DNA of 64,000 bases from Brachionus plicatilis (Eukaryota; Rotifera; Eurotatoria; Ploima; Brachionidae). The position numbers were made by a program, and so were the translations under genes. The notes under the pieces were generated by a model, which worked only from the letters and a program-made list of their open reading frames with translations, made no database searches and had not been told where the DNA came from. This document shows positions 1 through 10,350 of this stretch, piece after piece; the stretch's first letter is position 1, and each line of letters begins with the position of its first letter. The stretch covers positions 1,202,956 to 1,266,955 of the forward strand of contig QEOQ01000316.1 of the NCBI GenBank assembly GCA_010279815.1. The letters run 5' to 3'.

Positions 1-1939
1 ATTAAAAAAAGATAAATTTTTAATCTAAGAATTAAGCGATTAGATTAATTAATCAATACTTTATTTTCTCATTTAACTTTAAAAATAAAACAAAATTGAG
101 AACAATAATAAAAATGAATTGAAATGTATTTAATTGAAAATTCAAAAATCTCTTCGCTAGTTCTTTTAAATTTTCGCCCAAAATTTCGACTAAAAATTAA
201 AAAGTTCATCAAAAATATTTTTATATCTAAAAAAATAAACAGGAAAAACTAATGATTAAAATTTTTTTAAAGAATTATTTAATAATAATTTTTTCTTGAT
301 TGATTTTTTATAAATAAAAATATTATAATCATTCCGCAATTTGCTCCATTTTCCTTAGATTTACAATCCCATTTAAATATATTGAATTTAATAAATTTAA
401 ATATTTTCTTTGATTTTTTATTGCTCATATTCACATATATATAAACTCTGTTTGAATATTTTATTCAGAGTTCGAATTTAAAGATAACCTTTTGGGCTTG
501 AATTAAAAAATATTTGGTAAAAACACTTACTAAAAGATTATTTATCTAAAATCAAAATAATTAAATATTTTCTTCAAGTTTCTAGTATTTTTCTAGCAAA
601 AATAGAAACAGAAATAGATTCTTAATTTTTGCAAAATTACGTTTAAACTTTATAAAGTGTCGTAATTTTGAATTTTGATGAAAAAAAATGAAGGTGAATG
701 GTCCAACAAGAATATTGAATTGTTTTAGCAATCCTATAAGATTTATAAAAAAAATTTTTTTAAATGTTCTAGTAATTTTAGGTTAATTTACTTCATTAAA
801 ATAATATTAAGTAAAAATCATGTGTGGTAACACTACTGTAAAAAAATTAATGTATTTTTTTTTACATTTTTGCTTAATCAAGAAAAATAAAGAAATGAGC
901 AATAGCATTATCTTCCCATTAAGTTACTAGAGGAAAGAAGAAATTTAAATCTTATTTTTAGATTGAAACAGGCATTTGAATATTTTTCTTAAAAATAGTT
1001 ATAAAATGATCCAGATCGAAATAAAACCATATAGAAAATACCTCAATTTTTGAAATATATCTATCACTGTCAATTTGTAAAATGACTTGGCAAATAATAA
1101 AATTTTCCTTTTTTATTTGACCGGGTATTTTAAAAATTCAAAAAATATAAAGATAACTAATTTTTAATGTATTTACCCAAAGTAAATTACAAAGTTTAAA
1201 TTTTTGATCCGCATAATTTATAAAAAAAAATTTTTAAAATTCAAATTTTACAAAAATAAAACAAAACAATTATTTAATAATTTAATTTATCAAAATTTTT
1301 TATTGAAAAATCTCGCCATTACATTTACAGCCAAATTGAACTCAGCTATTCGAAAAGAGCACTTTATTAATCCTTAACTATGCTCAAAAGAAAGCACTTG
1401 GACTGCCTTATGTAAATAAACAATTTATATTCTCTGGAATTTTATCATTTGCAAAGTCATTTTAAAGGATGACACAATTTAAAAATTGACAATGACACAT
1501 CTAAGAGTCTTGGCAAAGGGTTTATGGTAATTGAATGATACTAATCTAAGAAGAACAACTCAAAATTGGTCCTTAATTGAATAAACTTAAAAATTCCTTT
1601 ATAAAATTTTTTTAATTTTTAATATTTTTTAATTTCTAATTTAATAAATTTTTTATTAAATGTTTATTAAAAAAAATTGCGTTGAGGTTAATTTTTTAAA
1701 ATTTTAAAAATCAAAAAAGGTAAAATTTTAGATATAATTTTCAAAAAAAAATTCTTATAATTTTTTCGCTGGACTAATAATAAAATTTTTAACTTTGGAT
1801 TTTTTGTTTAACTTTTATTAAAAAATGTCTGGACATTATTTCTCAAAATTGTGGCCAAAAAAATAAATTTCCTTAATGTCAAACAGAAATTCGAAAATAA
1901 TTTAGAGCAAAATTAAAACAAAGACAAAAATTCCAGAAC
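1..1939. other. Gene-free AT-rich stretch
   Basis: I see no convincing exon here on either strand. The sequence is low-complexity A/T with short homopolymer runs. It lies downstream of the stop codon of the minus-strand carrier gene and probably holds its 3' UTR. Confidence 0.6.
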
Positions 1940-2914
1940 TCAATGTCGAACTCGAAGGTGCTTTAATTTATCTAATGAAAATTCGTAAGCCGAATTGGTG
2001 ATTCCCCAAGCAAATATGGCTCTTAGGAAATTGCCACCAACACCTTTGTACAATCGAGTCACATTTCTTTCTCTAGATTCATACACCAGCCAAAAAGTCT
2101 CCTTTATGGTCAAGTGTTTGCCTCCGATCCGAGCTTGCATGTGCGATTTAAGGACGTTAAAAGGATAAAAAATTGTGGATATGGCAGCACCGAGTAGAGA
2201 TCCATTTACAAAATCAAAAATCATTTTTTTAATAGAACTGTTTGTTTTGGGAAAAAGAGTTTTCAATTGAGCCCGACTGGTAAAAAATACCATATTTGAT
2301 AGACTATTTCTAAGACAGATGACAGTCAGGCCGCGGTACAGTTCCCTGAACCCGTAGGTCTTGTTCACATCGTAAAAAACATGCCATGTATGCTTGTATC
2401 TGTGATGGTACTGCTGCATCTGCAAGACAGATTGAACTCGTTCAAGAGGAGTCAAAAACGCCTCGGTCAGTCCAGCCATGCCTCCGGCGATTGCCGTGAT
2501 AAAATTGCTCACCAAACTTGGATTAAGCTGCCTTATGCGTGCTGAATCGGATTGTTCATATAGAAGCCTTAGCCAAAGCGAATATTCATTCTGTGTTCCG
2601 AACATTATCGAGTAGCTAAAAGACTTTTGCAGCAGAGGTGGCAACAGGCCTCGGTATACCCGACCAAAGCCTTCGTCTTTGAGCTGTAAGAACGCGTCCC
2701 TGAAGCTGCTGCCGTGTAGGATTTGGCGAAAAATAAGTTTATTCAGAGGAAATAGGACTGTTATGCTGGTACAGGCGGCTATGTAGCCAGAGACAAATTC
2801 GGCATGTGAACTAAAAACATATTTGGATTTGTTGACTACATTAGATTGTTTGGCTGGTGAGGAATTGTTAGTTAAAAATTTACAGGTTTTTAATTCATGA
2901 TTTACTTTTTCCAT
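1940..2914 (-). CDS. SLC25A51-like mitochondrial NAD+ carrier
   Basis: This intronless 324-aa protein belongs to the SLC25 family of the inner mitochondrial membrane. SLC25A51/52 import NAD+ into the matrix. Three carrier repeats are visible. Their signature positions read PLNKLI (56-61), PLERVQ (156-161) and PFNVLK (251-256), matching the PIQKV / PLERVQ / PINVVK pattern that I recall for SLC25A51 rather than the usual PxDxxK carriers. Other family-like blocks are the FRQ after the first signature, 'VYRGLLPPLLQK' in repeat 1, 'LYRGLTVICLRNSLSNMVFF' in repeat 2, and 'WGITNSAYEF' near the end. The length suits the family, with a 30-aa polar N-terminal extension. The ATG at 2914 is the first in frame. 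Family assignment is strong; the NAD+ substrate is inferred from subfamily similarity. Confidence 0.88.
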   Translation of the reverse strand: MEKVNHELKTCKFLTNNSSPAKQSNVVNKSKYVFSSHAEFVSGYIAACTSITVLFPLNKLIFRQILHGSSFRDAFLQLKDEGFGRVYRGLLPPLLQKSFSYSIMFGTQNEYSLWLRLLYEQSDSARIRQLNPSLVSNFITAIAGGMAGLTEAFLTPLERVQSVLQMQQYHHRYKHTWHVFYDVNKTYGFRELYRGLTVICLRNSLSNMVFFTSRAQLKTLFPKTNSSIKKMIFDFVNGSLLGAAISTIFYPFNVLKSHMQARIGGKHLTIKETFWLVYESRERNVTRLYKGVGGNFLRAIFAWGITNSAYEFSLDKLKHLRVRH

Positions 2915-4576
2915 TTAAAATTTAACCGGTATTTAAAGCACTTTTTAAAATCATTTATAAACCCCGTAATCGATCACCTTTTTTGATTTTTTTGATATTT
3001 TTTTTTCAGGCCGATTTAAATTTTTATTCAAAGAATTGAATTAAAACTGCAAAGAAAAATAATTTGCAATCGAGTACATTTTTTTGTAAATGCTGAATAA
3101 ATGATTTTTATTTAGAAAACGCTTGAAACTTGCTTCAAAAAATGTCTTGCTTGCAAAATATCTTTTTTTTGGGTTTTTGTTAAAATTAGTCAAATAAAAT
3201 AATTTGAATTTTTTACTTTAAATCAAAGTTAAATCTACTAGATTGACTGAAATAAGGATTAGTTTGTGAAAAAAATCTACTCTAAAGGAATGAGTTTTAA
3301 TTTTTTCTAAAATTTAAAATATTTTCTAAAATTATAAACAATTTCTGATTTTATGCAGATACTGCTACAATATTTTTGAAAATTAAAAAAAATTTATTTT
3401 CACTTCCAATATCGCAACTAGTTCAAATAAAGAAACAACTAATGTAGCTACTGTACAGAAAAATCAATTAATACCCAAAGAAACGTGGTAGTAAAAAGCT
3501 ATCTCGGGACGAAAATGGTAAAATTATTAGGCAAAATAATCAATAAATGTTTTATACTGTTGTTAAGCTTATTAAATCTAATTTTTTATCTAACTTTTAT
3601 TCTTAGAATAAAGACGAAAATTAGAATAAAGGTTAATTTTTAATTTTTTTTTAATTTCGAATTTAACTCCACAACTTTTAAAGTTTATTCCAGAAGAAAT
3701 TCGAATATATTCTAAGAATAAAAGTAAACTTTTGCGCTTACTCTAAGTTTAAATACAGGAGTCAAGGTTTATTCTAAAAAAAAAATAAAAAAATTTTATA
3801 ACATGGTTTCGATGGTATAAGTTCCATAAAGGGATATTTTCAAATTCAATTACTCTTTGTTCAGACTCAAGAAAACAAGAAAAATAGATTATTGAGAATT
3901 TATCTTTCAATAGAATATTAAACTTAAATAAAACTTATAACTAAAATTACTAATAATTTTTTGATCTGTAATTTAAATTTTTTTAATGCAATGCGAAATC
4001 AAAAATTTAGAAACTGGAGTTAAACATTTTCAAATTTTCAATAATTTACACAAAAAATTTGAAATTTTAAAAATCCAAAATGACAACAACAACTTTTTCA
4101 TTTTTAAATTTTCTTAATTCTCTTAAAAGGGGAAATTTTTTTTCAACTGGACTATTAAATCCTTTCTCTAAATTACTCGAGATAATTTTCATTCAATTTT
4201 TACTTATTTTTACTTATTTTTACAAAAAAATTACTAAATTTAATAAAATGTTATTTTATTTGAGAATAACATTTTAAAATTTGTTCCAAAAAAAGAAATT
4301 TTAATTAATTTGATAAGATCAAATTTTGCGTTTTTTTTAATATTTCTTTATAAAAGTTGTAACATAAGTTTATGACAAAAAAATCTACAAGAATATTCAT
4401 ATTTTGTATTTCTATCAAAATGTGTTCTACGAGTTGTGCATTATTTTATTATTTTGTTATGAATAAATTTTTTTATTTATTGACAAATCACGCTATATCC
4501 CAATAATATATTACTAATGCTAAAAATTTAATTTTCAAAATAAAGAAATTTATTTTATATTTTAATTTTTTAAATT
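2915..4576. other. Intergenic AT-rich stretch
   Basis: No gene that I can support. It contains the hairpin at 3595-3728 and a 65-codon ATG frame (4080-4277) of skewed AT-rich composition that I treat as chance. Confidence 0.5.
3595..3728. repeat. 18-bp inverted repeat
   Basis: ACTTTTATTCTTAGAATA at about 3595-3612 is matched exactly in reverse complement at about 3711-3728, leaving a loop of about 98 bp. No transposon-like termini or target duplication are evident. In DNA this AT-rich it may be a remnant or chance. Confidence 0.4.
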
Positions 4577-5983
4577 TTAATTCCAAACAACCATTTCAAA
4601 TTGAGATACACTTATAAAATTCCCACTAGGTAAGACAGCCAATTGAAATATCCAGTGTTTGTGAAAAGGTGATGTAAACTTGACTGCGCCTTCATATGTA
4701 TTCCAAACTTTCATTGTCATATCAAAAGAACCACTCAATAAATCACCATTGTCTAAAACATGCAGGCAATTATTTTTACAAATGATATTCCGATGTCCAT
4801 TTAAATTTTTAATCAGATTCCCAGTCAAATGATTCCAAATTTTTATGGTACCACTTTTTTCACCACTTGCCAAATAACCGTTTGCTAAGAATGCTATCGA
4901 ATGAACTGGATTTTTATGAGAAATACCTCTAATTAAAGCACCATTAGAAACGTCCCATACTGCTACTGTTTTGTCTTCAGAACAACTTACCAAATTGCCA
5001 TTCGGCGATTCAACTATCTGATAAACTTTATTTTTAAAATATGTGGAAAACTTTTTTTTAACAAGTCCATTTTGAGAATTTCTTATAAATATAAAAGATC
5101 CAGCAGAATATGCTAAATCATCATTTTTCAATACAATCAAGGCATCAATTAGGATCTCATTTGTTTGTATAATTTTTTTCAATGGCTCGCCATTTGTTAT
5201 TTTTAAATCCCAAACTAAAAGTGTTTGGGGTTTAAATCCATGAACTTCTCTATATCCAGCAATTAAATCACCATTTGACAAATGACCGAAAACAAAAAAA
5301 TAGGCATTCACATCGGGAATACTTAAATTTCTTTTAATTTTCCCTTTTTTTAAATCCCAAATTTCAATAGTTTTAAATTGACCTCTAGCTAAATCACCAT
5401 TTGGCAAAGGCAAGATTCTTTGATAGCCACTGACTGAAATATTCAGCTTAACTGTACCATTGAAATAAATTGGGTTTGGAGCTGTCGACCTTTTTTAATT
5501 AAAAAAAAAATTTTTTTGAAATCAAAATAAAATTATTTATTTAGTGCTACTCACCCATTATCTAACGTTAACATACTTGGTTTTGTTGTCTCTGAAGTTT
5601 GTAAGTTTTCTGTAGCTGAACTGCTTGTAGACGAAAGACTGTAAAGCTCAGATTTATCACAACATTGTCTGATTTCATAGTCGTCACATCCATCTAAATT
5701 TTCTCTATTAATGCAGAAAAACCCATAAAGTGGGACAAGCCAATTGACTTGTCCAGTTTGATTGGCGTCTATCTCCTCAACTGTTCGTGCTTGAACAACA
5801 CTTGGATATTTACAACCATAATGAAAGTCGCGATACAATTCAAAATCTCCTCCGCCTGTATCTGGTGAGTCAAAATTAAACCATTTCGTCCACACATTCT
5901 TTCCATAACATACATGATCAGGTGAATCTTTTAGATTTTGACTTGTTTCATTCAGATAAGATGTATTTGAAGCTATTGATGGC
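4577..5983 (-). CDS. Secreted-type WxxW domain plus WD40 repeat protein (3' part of gene)
   Basis: Two exons, 5983-5555 and 5489-4577, join across a 65-bp intron (GTGAGT...AAAAAG), giving about 446 residues to the stop. The first exon opens after an acceptor in phase 2, so the 5' end lies upstream. It encodes 'CYGKNVWTKWFNFDSPD' followed by 'GGGDFELY' and 'YEIRQCC', the pattern of the Mucin2_WxxW domain found in extracellular mucins and CILP. The second exon encodes about six or seven WD40-like blades, such as 'KTVAVWDVSNG', 'GTIKIWNHLTGN' and 'MTMKVWNTYEG'. Blades repeat 'NGDL' turns and the protein ends at VVWN. The linker is Ser/Thr-rich with N-glycosylation sequons. WD40 propellers are usually intracellular, so the pairing is odd. 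The signal-peptide exon at 7556-7756 on the same strand could be its first exon, but phase does not connect directly. Domain calls are good; function is unknown. Confidence 0.72.
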
Positions 5984-7531
5984 CTTTTTGAGAAAATTAT
6001 TTATTATTTCATTATTGTTATTTTACCTAACTAGAGATATATTTTTAAAATCTCTTTTAAAATTAATAAATAAAAATTAAAAAAAAAATCAATTTTTAAA
6101 AATTCTTAATTTTTTTAAAATTCTTTGTTTTAATTTTTTTTAATTTTAAAAAGCAAAACTAATTAAGTTTCTATCGCGGAACACATCCATTTTAGAACAA
6201 TCAGAAAAATAAAAAATAAATTTGAAAACTGACTTTTAAAGAATTTTAAATTAAGCACTTATTCTGATAAACTGATACCTGAATTTAATTTCTGCCAAAA
6301 CTCTGCAAGTCTTTTAATAGTTTATTTTATGCTACTTAAATTTCATCAGAACACTTATTCAATTTTTCAATTTATTTAAGCTAATTCCACTCAATTCAAT
6401 TCAATTTTTTACAAAAATGATGACCTAGTCTTCAATTTGGTAAAAAGTAAATAACTAAAACTACATAAAACATTTATATAGGTGAATATAAATTTTTTAA
6501 AAATAAAACTTTTTTTATCAATATATATATTATTTATCAAAAGATAAATATTGGATGTATTTAATATATTCAAAAATGTGAAAAAGTCCAGTATAAAAAT
6601 ATTTCCAAAATTTAAAAAAATAAAAAGATTTTAAGGTAAAGAAATCAAATTTTCAAATAAACCATATTTTGACTGTAAGTACAACGTTGTCATTTGAGAT
6701 AAAATAAAGGGATCCGGGGCGTAGCCTTGGGTTAGGGAATTTTGTTCAGCAAAAATAATGAGCGTAATATCTTAAATATTATTTAAATACTTCCTCTGAA
6801 ATTTTAAAAAGTGAAACAGGAATCTAAATATTGAACATCAGAAAATTTAAAATTATAGAATAGTTAAAAAATTTGAATATTTTAATAGTTGAAAAATTGA
6901 AAATTAGAATAAATGAATTTAAACTAAATATATACAAATAATCAAAAAATGGTAATTTTAAAATTGAATAAAAAAAAAAGTTGCCTTTAAATCATATTTT
7001 ATGTAAGCCTTATAAAATATGCTGACAAATATATCTAAAGGTTTATTTAGTCTAGGAGGTTGGCGAAAGTTATTTGAAAATTTAGAATAAAATAAATTTA
7101 TCTAAGAAATCATAGCATTTGATATCAAATTTAGTGCAAATAAACAACTAATTATGGTTTTGTTTTCGATAAAAATTTATCAAATGTTCATCTCCTTTTC
7201 AGCATTAGAATAAGATAAAGTTTAAAAATTTCTTTTTATAAACATAATTTTATAACTCGTTTGCATCTCGAAGACTTTTGAGGGATTAAGGAAACAAGAA
7301 TAATTGAAAAATTATGATAGATATTTAAAATTTAAAGAAAATCACCCATCTAATATTGAACTTATATTGTATTTTATTAATGTTTTCAAAATTTTCATTT
7401 TTTTACGTTACTTTATAAAAAAAGCTATCAAATAAGAAGTTCTTTTTTTAATAAATTCAAATTGTAAAATTATAAACTAATCGAAAATTCTCTATAAAGC
7501 AAGTATTATTTGGAATGTTTTCTTTATCTTT
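5984..7531. other. Probable intron or intergenic stretch
   Basis: Low-complexity AT-rich DNA. If the WxxW-WD40 gene begins at 7756 this is mostly intron, and one or more missing small exons must lie here to satisfy phase. A short minus-strand open stretch at about 6637-6780 is less AT-rich, but I cannot tie it to the gene. Confidence 0.35.
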
Positions 7532-7589
7532 ATGGGTGAAATTACACAAATTTATTTAATTTCTCATAAATTTGTGTAATTTCACCCAT
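7532..7589. repeat. Perfect 23-bp-arm hairpin
   Basis: The arm at 7532-7554 (starting ATGGGTGAAATTACAC) is exactly reverse-complemented at 7567-7589, with a 12-bp loop. The right arm overlaps the last codons and the probable donor region of the minus-strand exon at 7556-7756, so a transcript could fold over that boundary. Confidence 0.85.
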
Positions 7590-7756
7590 TTTTTGGAAAA
7601 TAAAAAATCCTTTGTTGTTCTATAGATCTCATTTTCTTGACAATAATCAAAAAAATAAAAATAATACTGCGAAGATGTTGTGGAATATGTTGACTGAGTG
7701 GTTTGTGTCGTATGCACAAAAAAAATTAAAAAAAACATAATTTTGGAATAAAACAT
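7556..7756 (-). CDS. Signal-peptide-bearing first exon of an unidentified secreted protein
   Basis: From the ATG at 7756 the frame encodes a hydrophobic start (YSKIMFFLIFFVHTT), then a Thr/Ser-rich stretch and 'DYCQENEIYRTTKDFLFSKK'. This looks like a cleaved signal peptide and the beginning of a secreted protein. A possible donor lies where the frame reads 'KKW|VK' (GTGAAA), just inside the hairpin. It may be exon 1 of the WxxW-WD40 gene on the same strand, but the donor phase does not match the visible acceptor at 5984. Otherwise it is a separate short gene ending at 7556. Not recognised. Confidence 0.4.
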   Translation of the reverse strand: MFYSKIMFFLIFFVHTTQTTQSTYSTTSSQYYFYFFDYCQENEIYRTTKDFLFSKKWVKLHKFMRN

Positions 7757-7978
7757 TTCTTTAGCTATGAGAATATTTAAAATTTTGAATATATATATAT
7801 ATATATAAGAAATTTATTAAGGAATTCATCTGTGATTTTCCCTTTCACCATTTTCCTTTCATTGTGAGATTTATCAGTTTAGTCTATCAAAAATTGAGTT
7901 TTTTTAACATTTTTTTAATTTTAAAAATTTTAAAGATGATATTTTTGTGTCCCTTTGGGTTTAACAAATTATGGAAAA

Positions 7979-8285
7979 GAATGCGAGCCAAATGGACAAG
8001 GTTCTACACCTGTGGACCCGACAATATGCACCGTTTCTTGTCCCTCGTCTTCTACATTAATTGGGCAAGAACGGTGTTCAACATCAGCGTTTCGTTTTTT
8101 AATGGGTAATATTTTAGTTTTATTTTTTTATAATAATATAAATTTTAATGTGCTTAAAAATGTAATTTTATTTATTGAAAAAATATGAAAAAAAAGCAGA
8201 ATGTGTGGATGGAATTCCCCAAGATCTTTATAAGTCGAGTTTTAAAAACTTTAGTTTTTTTTCTCCTATTTGTAAATTGAATTAA
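7979..8285 (+). CDS. Cys-rich small secreted-type protein, 3' exons only
   Basis: Two segments join in frame: about 7979-8105, then GTAATA...AAGCAG, then 8200-8285. The joined peptide begins 'ECEPNGQGSTPVDPTICTVS' and contains six cysteines before the stop at 8283-8285. The spacing resembles small extracellular modules, but I cannot assign a family. The start is unclear. Upstream in frame the sequence stays open only to 7940, and a competing frame (7864-8109) runs through the same bases, so this could be a decayed copy. It is divergent from the signal-peptide exon at 7756. Confidence 0.35.
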
Positions 8286-9118
8286 CTGATATATTTTATG
8301 TTTCTCATAAATTCAGCAGCTTATCAATTTTCTGAAAAATACATATGACTGTGTAAGTTTGTTAAAATAACTAAAATTGTAAATTCTCATTTTTTTAGAC
8401 CTCAAATAAGCTTTTTCAAATAATTGTTTCTAAATTTTCTGGGGAAAAAATTTTTTAAAGTGGAATTTGAAAACTTAACAACATAAAACAAGTAAACCGT
8501 AAATTTTTTGATTTAAAGTCTGATCTAGCAAATTTAAAAAAAAATTTAAAGGGTTTGCTCGGACATAGAAAAAAAAAGTCCGGACTTGGACTTGACTTGA
8601 GACTTGTGACTTTTAAACAACTTTGATTTTATCAAAAAATTGTATTCCGAATAATATTTGAACCATTTGTATTAGAATTTAAGGTTGGTCAGGTTAGTTA
8701 TCCTAATTTCATTTAAAAATATTCACATTACAATACTCTTTGATTTTCACATATTATTAATATGCAAAAATTTCATTTCAATTAAAAGTTATTAATTAGT
8801 TTTTTGATGGCTCGTCAAGTTCAAAAGTAAATCGAAAATAAAATATGTATCTAAGATAAATAAATTGAATGACTGATTTTAAAAAAAAAATATTTAGAGA
8901 TATTTTTATTTCTTTATAACAAAGTTAGAACGAACAATATTATTTGATGGAAACAAATTAATAATAAAATAATAAAAGCCTTAAAATAACGCGTTATAGG
9001 CTTTAAAAAAATAATAAAAAAAAATAAAAAAATTAAAGCTTTAAATTTCTCATTATAAAGACAAATTTAAAAGAAAAGCTATTTCTTTTTGATCTTAATT
9101 TAAGTTGGATTGATAGTG
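8286..9118. other. Intergenic stretch, nothing identified
   Basis: AT-rich sequence without an identifiable exon. A short GACTT-like low-complexity run occurs at about 8567-8612. Confidence 0.5.
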
Positions 9119-9355
9119 TTAGCACATGCGATACTGTGAAGCGCCATAAGAGCCTGGGTAACCCATGCCCATGCCCATGCCTGTTCCGTAGCCTGGCTGC
9201 ATCATGGACTGACCATATCCACCAAAGCCTCCATACATTTGTCCCATACCTTGCGAACCAAAGCCATATGGAGATGACATAGCGCCAAAACTGGGCTGAC
9301 ACGGATTAACTGCTGGCACGCATGCTTGTCTTCTTCGGCTTGCTCTACAACCCAT
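9119..9355 (-). CDS. 78-aa Gly/Met/Tyr-rich protein with predicted lipidated N terminus
   Basis: This is a single-exon ORF with a clear GC rise over the flanks. The N terminus MGCRASRRRQAC fits the N-myristoylation pattern (Gly2, Ser6, basic residues following), with Cys3 as a neighbouring palmitoylation candidate, as in Src-family-like anchors. The remainder is low-complexity: 'GFGSQGMGQMYGGFGGYG', then 'GMGMGMGYPG', ending in RMC. It has no TM segment or known domain. The overlapping frame at 9033-9302 is a shadow. The likely role is a small membrane-tethered, disordered protein. Function is unknown, and lipidation is inferred from the motif only. Confidence 0.6.
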   Translation of the reverse strand: MGCRASRRRQACVPAVNPCQPSFGAMSSPYGFGSQGMGQMYGGFGGYGQSMMQPGYGTGMGMGMGYPGSYGASQYRMC

Positions 9356-10350
9356 TTCTTATTAAAATTTTCTTTACTAATAAATTTTCTAAAATAAAAA
9401 TGTTTTTTATAGATATATACAAAATTGCATTAGAATTTATATAGTCAAAATAGGAGACCAACATTTGGAAAAATACCCGATTCGATTAAAAATTAAAATT
9501 AAAATTGTTTTTTTTTCTGGCTTTATTAGTGAACCGATGATTTAAAAAAACATAGTCATCAATCAATCAAGCGTTTCCATAAGGACTACAACTAGTTGAG
9601 CAATAAAATTGTATTTAATTTTGAATAAGACCTTAGGCATTGTCTCATTTTTATACAAAACAATTACAACTTTTTCTCGATTCAATACCAGGCCAAACGA
9701 AAACTTCACATGGTCCAGGGTTATGCAACTACTAGATACTAATTGTGTTTGTGTATCCGTGTTTCTCAATTTTTTTTACAACAAAAAAATAATTTACTTC
9801 AAGTAATTAATTGTCATTTGATACAAGATAATTAGCTTTTTATTTGATTCTAATGTACTTTCTCTTTAATAAATTTAAATAAAATTTTTTGTTTTTTTAA
9901 ACTACAATACTACAAATATCTTCAGGACCACAAAGACCTAGTTTAAATTTACACTTGATTATTGATAGATTTTGCTCTAAATGATAAATGTCCGTAAAAA
10001 GAGTTTTAATTAATATTTTTCTAAATCAGAAAGCAAATTAATTGTTTTTTTATTTCTTGAAAAAATAAAAACTTCGCCTCGAGTTTTCTTCACTTGATCT
10101 AAGATGGGTTTTGAAAAATCACGATACCAATTTTTTTTTTTTTGGTGTACAAAAAAGATAAATTTAAAAAAAATACCAAATTCCAGTTTATTACTAAATA
10201 TAAATCAGCCTTAAATAAATATTTTAAGAGAATACTTTCATGTCTAAAAATACTATTAAATTTCACAACAAAAAATTTTATTGTTTAAAAAAAAAATTTA
10301 TTTAATTTTATTTAATTTTAATTTCTCATTTAATCAAAATCAACAATTTA
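9356..10350. other. Intergenic stretch with one weak ORF
   Basis: Mostly AT-rich. A minus-strand open frame at 9769-9563 (68 codons, no ATG at its start) has higher GC and a balanced composition. It could be an internal or terminal exon, but I cannot place it in a gene. Confidence 0.35.

Noticed and set aside
4080..4277. 65-codon ATG ORF (MTTTTFSFLNFL...)
   Set aside because: Phe/Leu/Ile/Lys composition is expected from random AT-rich DNA; no homologous motif or splice context.
6720..6745. TTAGGG and GGGGCG-like GC patch
   Set aside because: A single TTAGGG is not a telomere signal; no repeat array.
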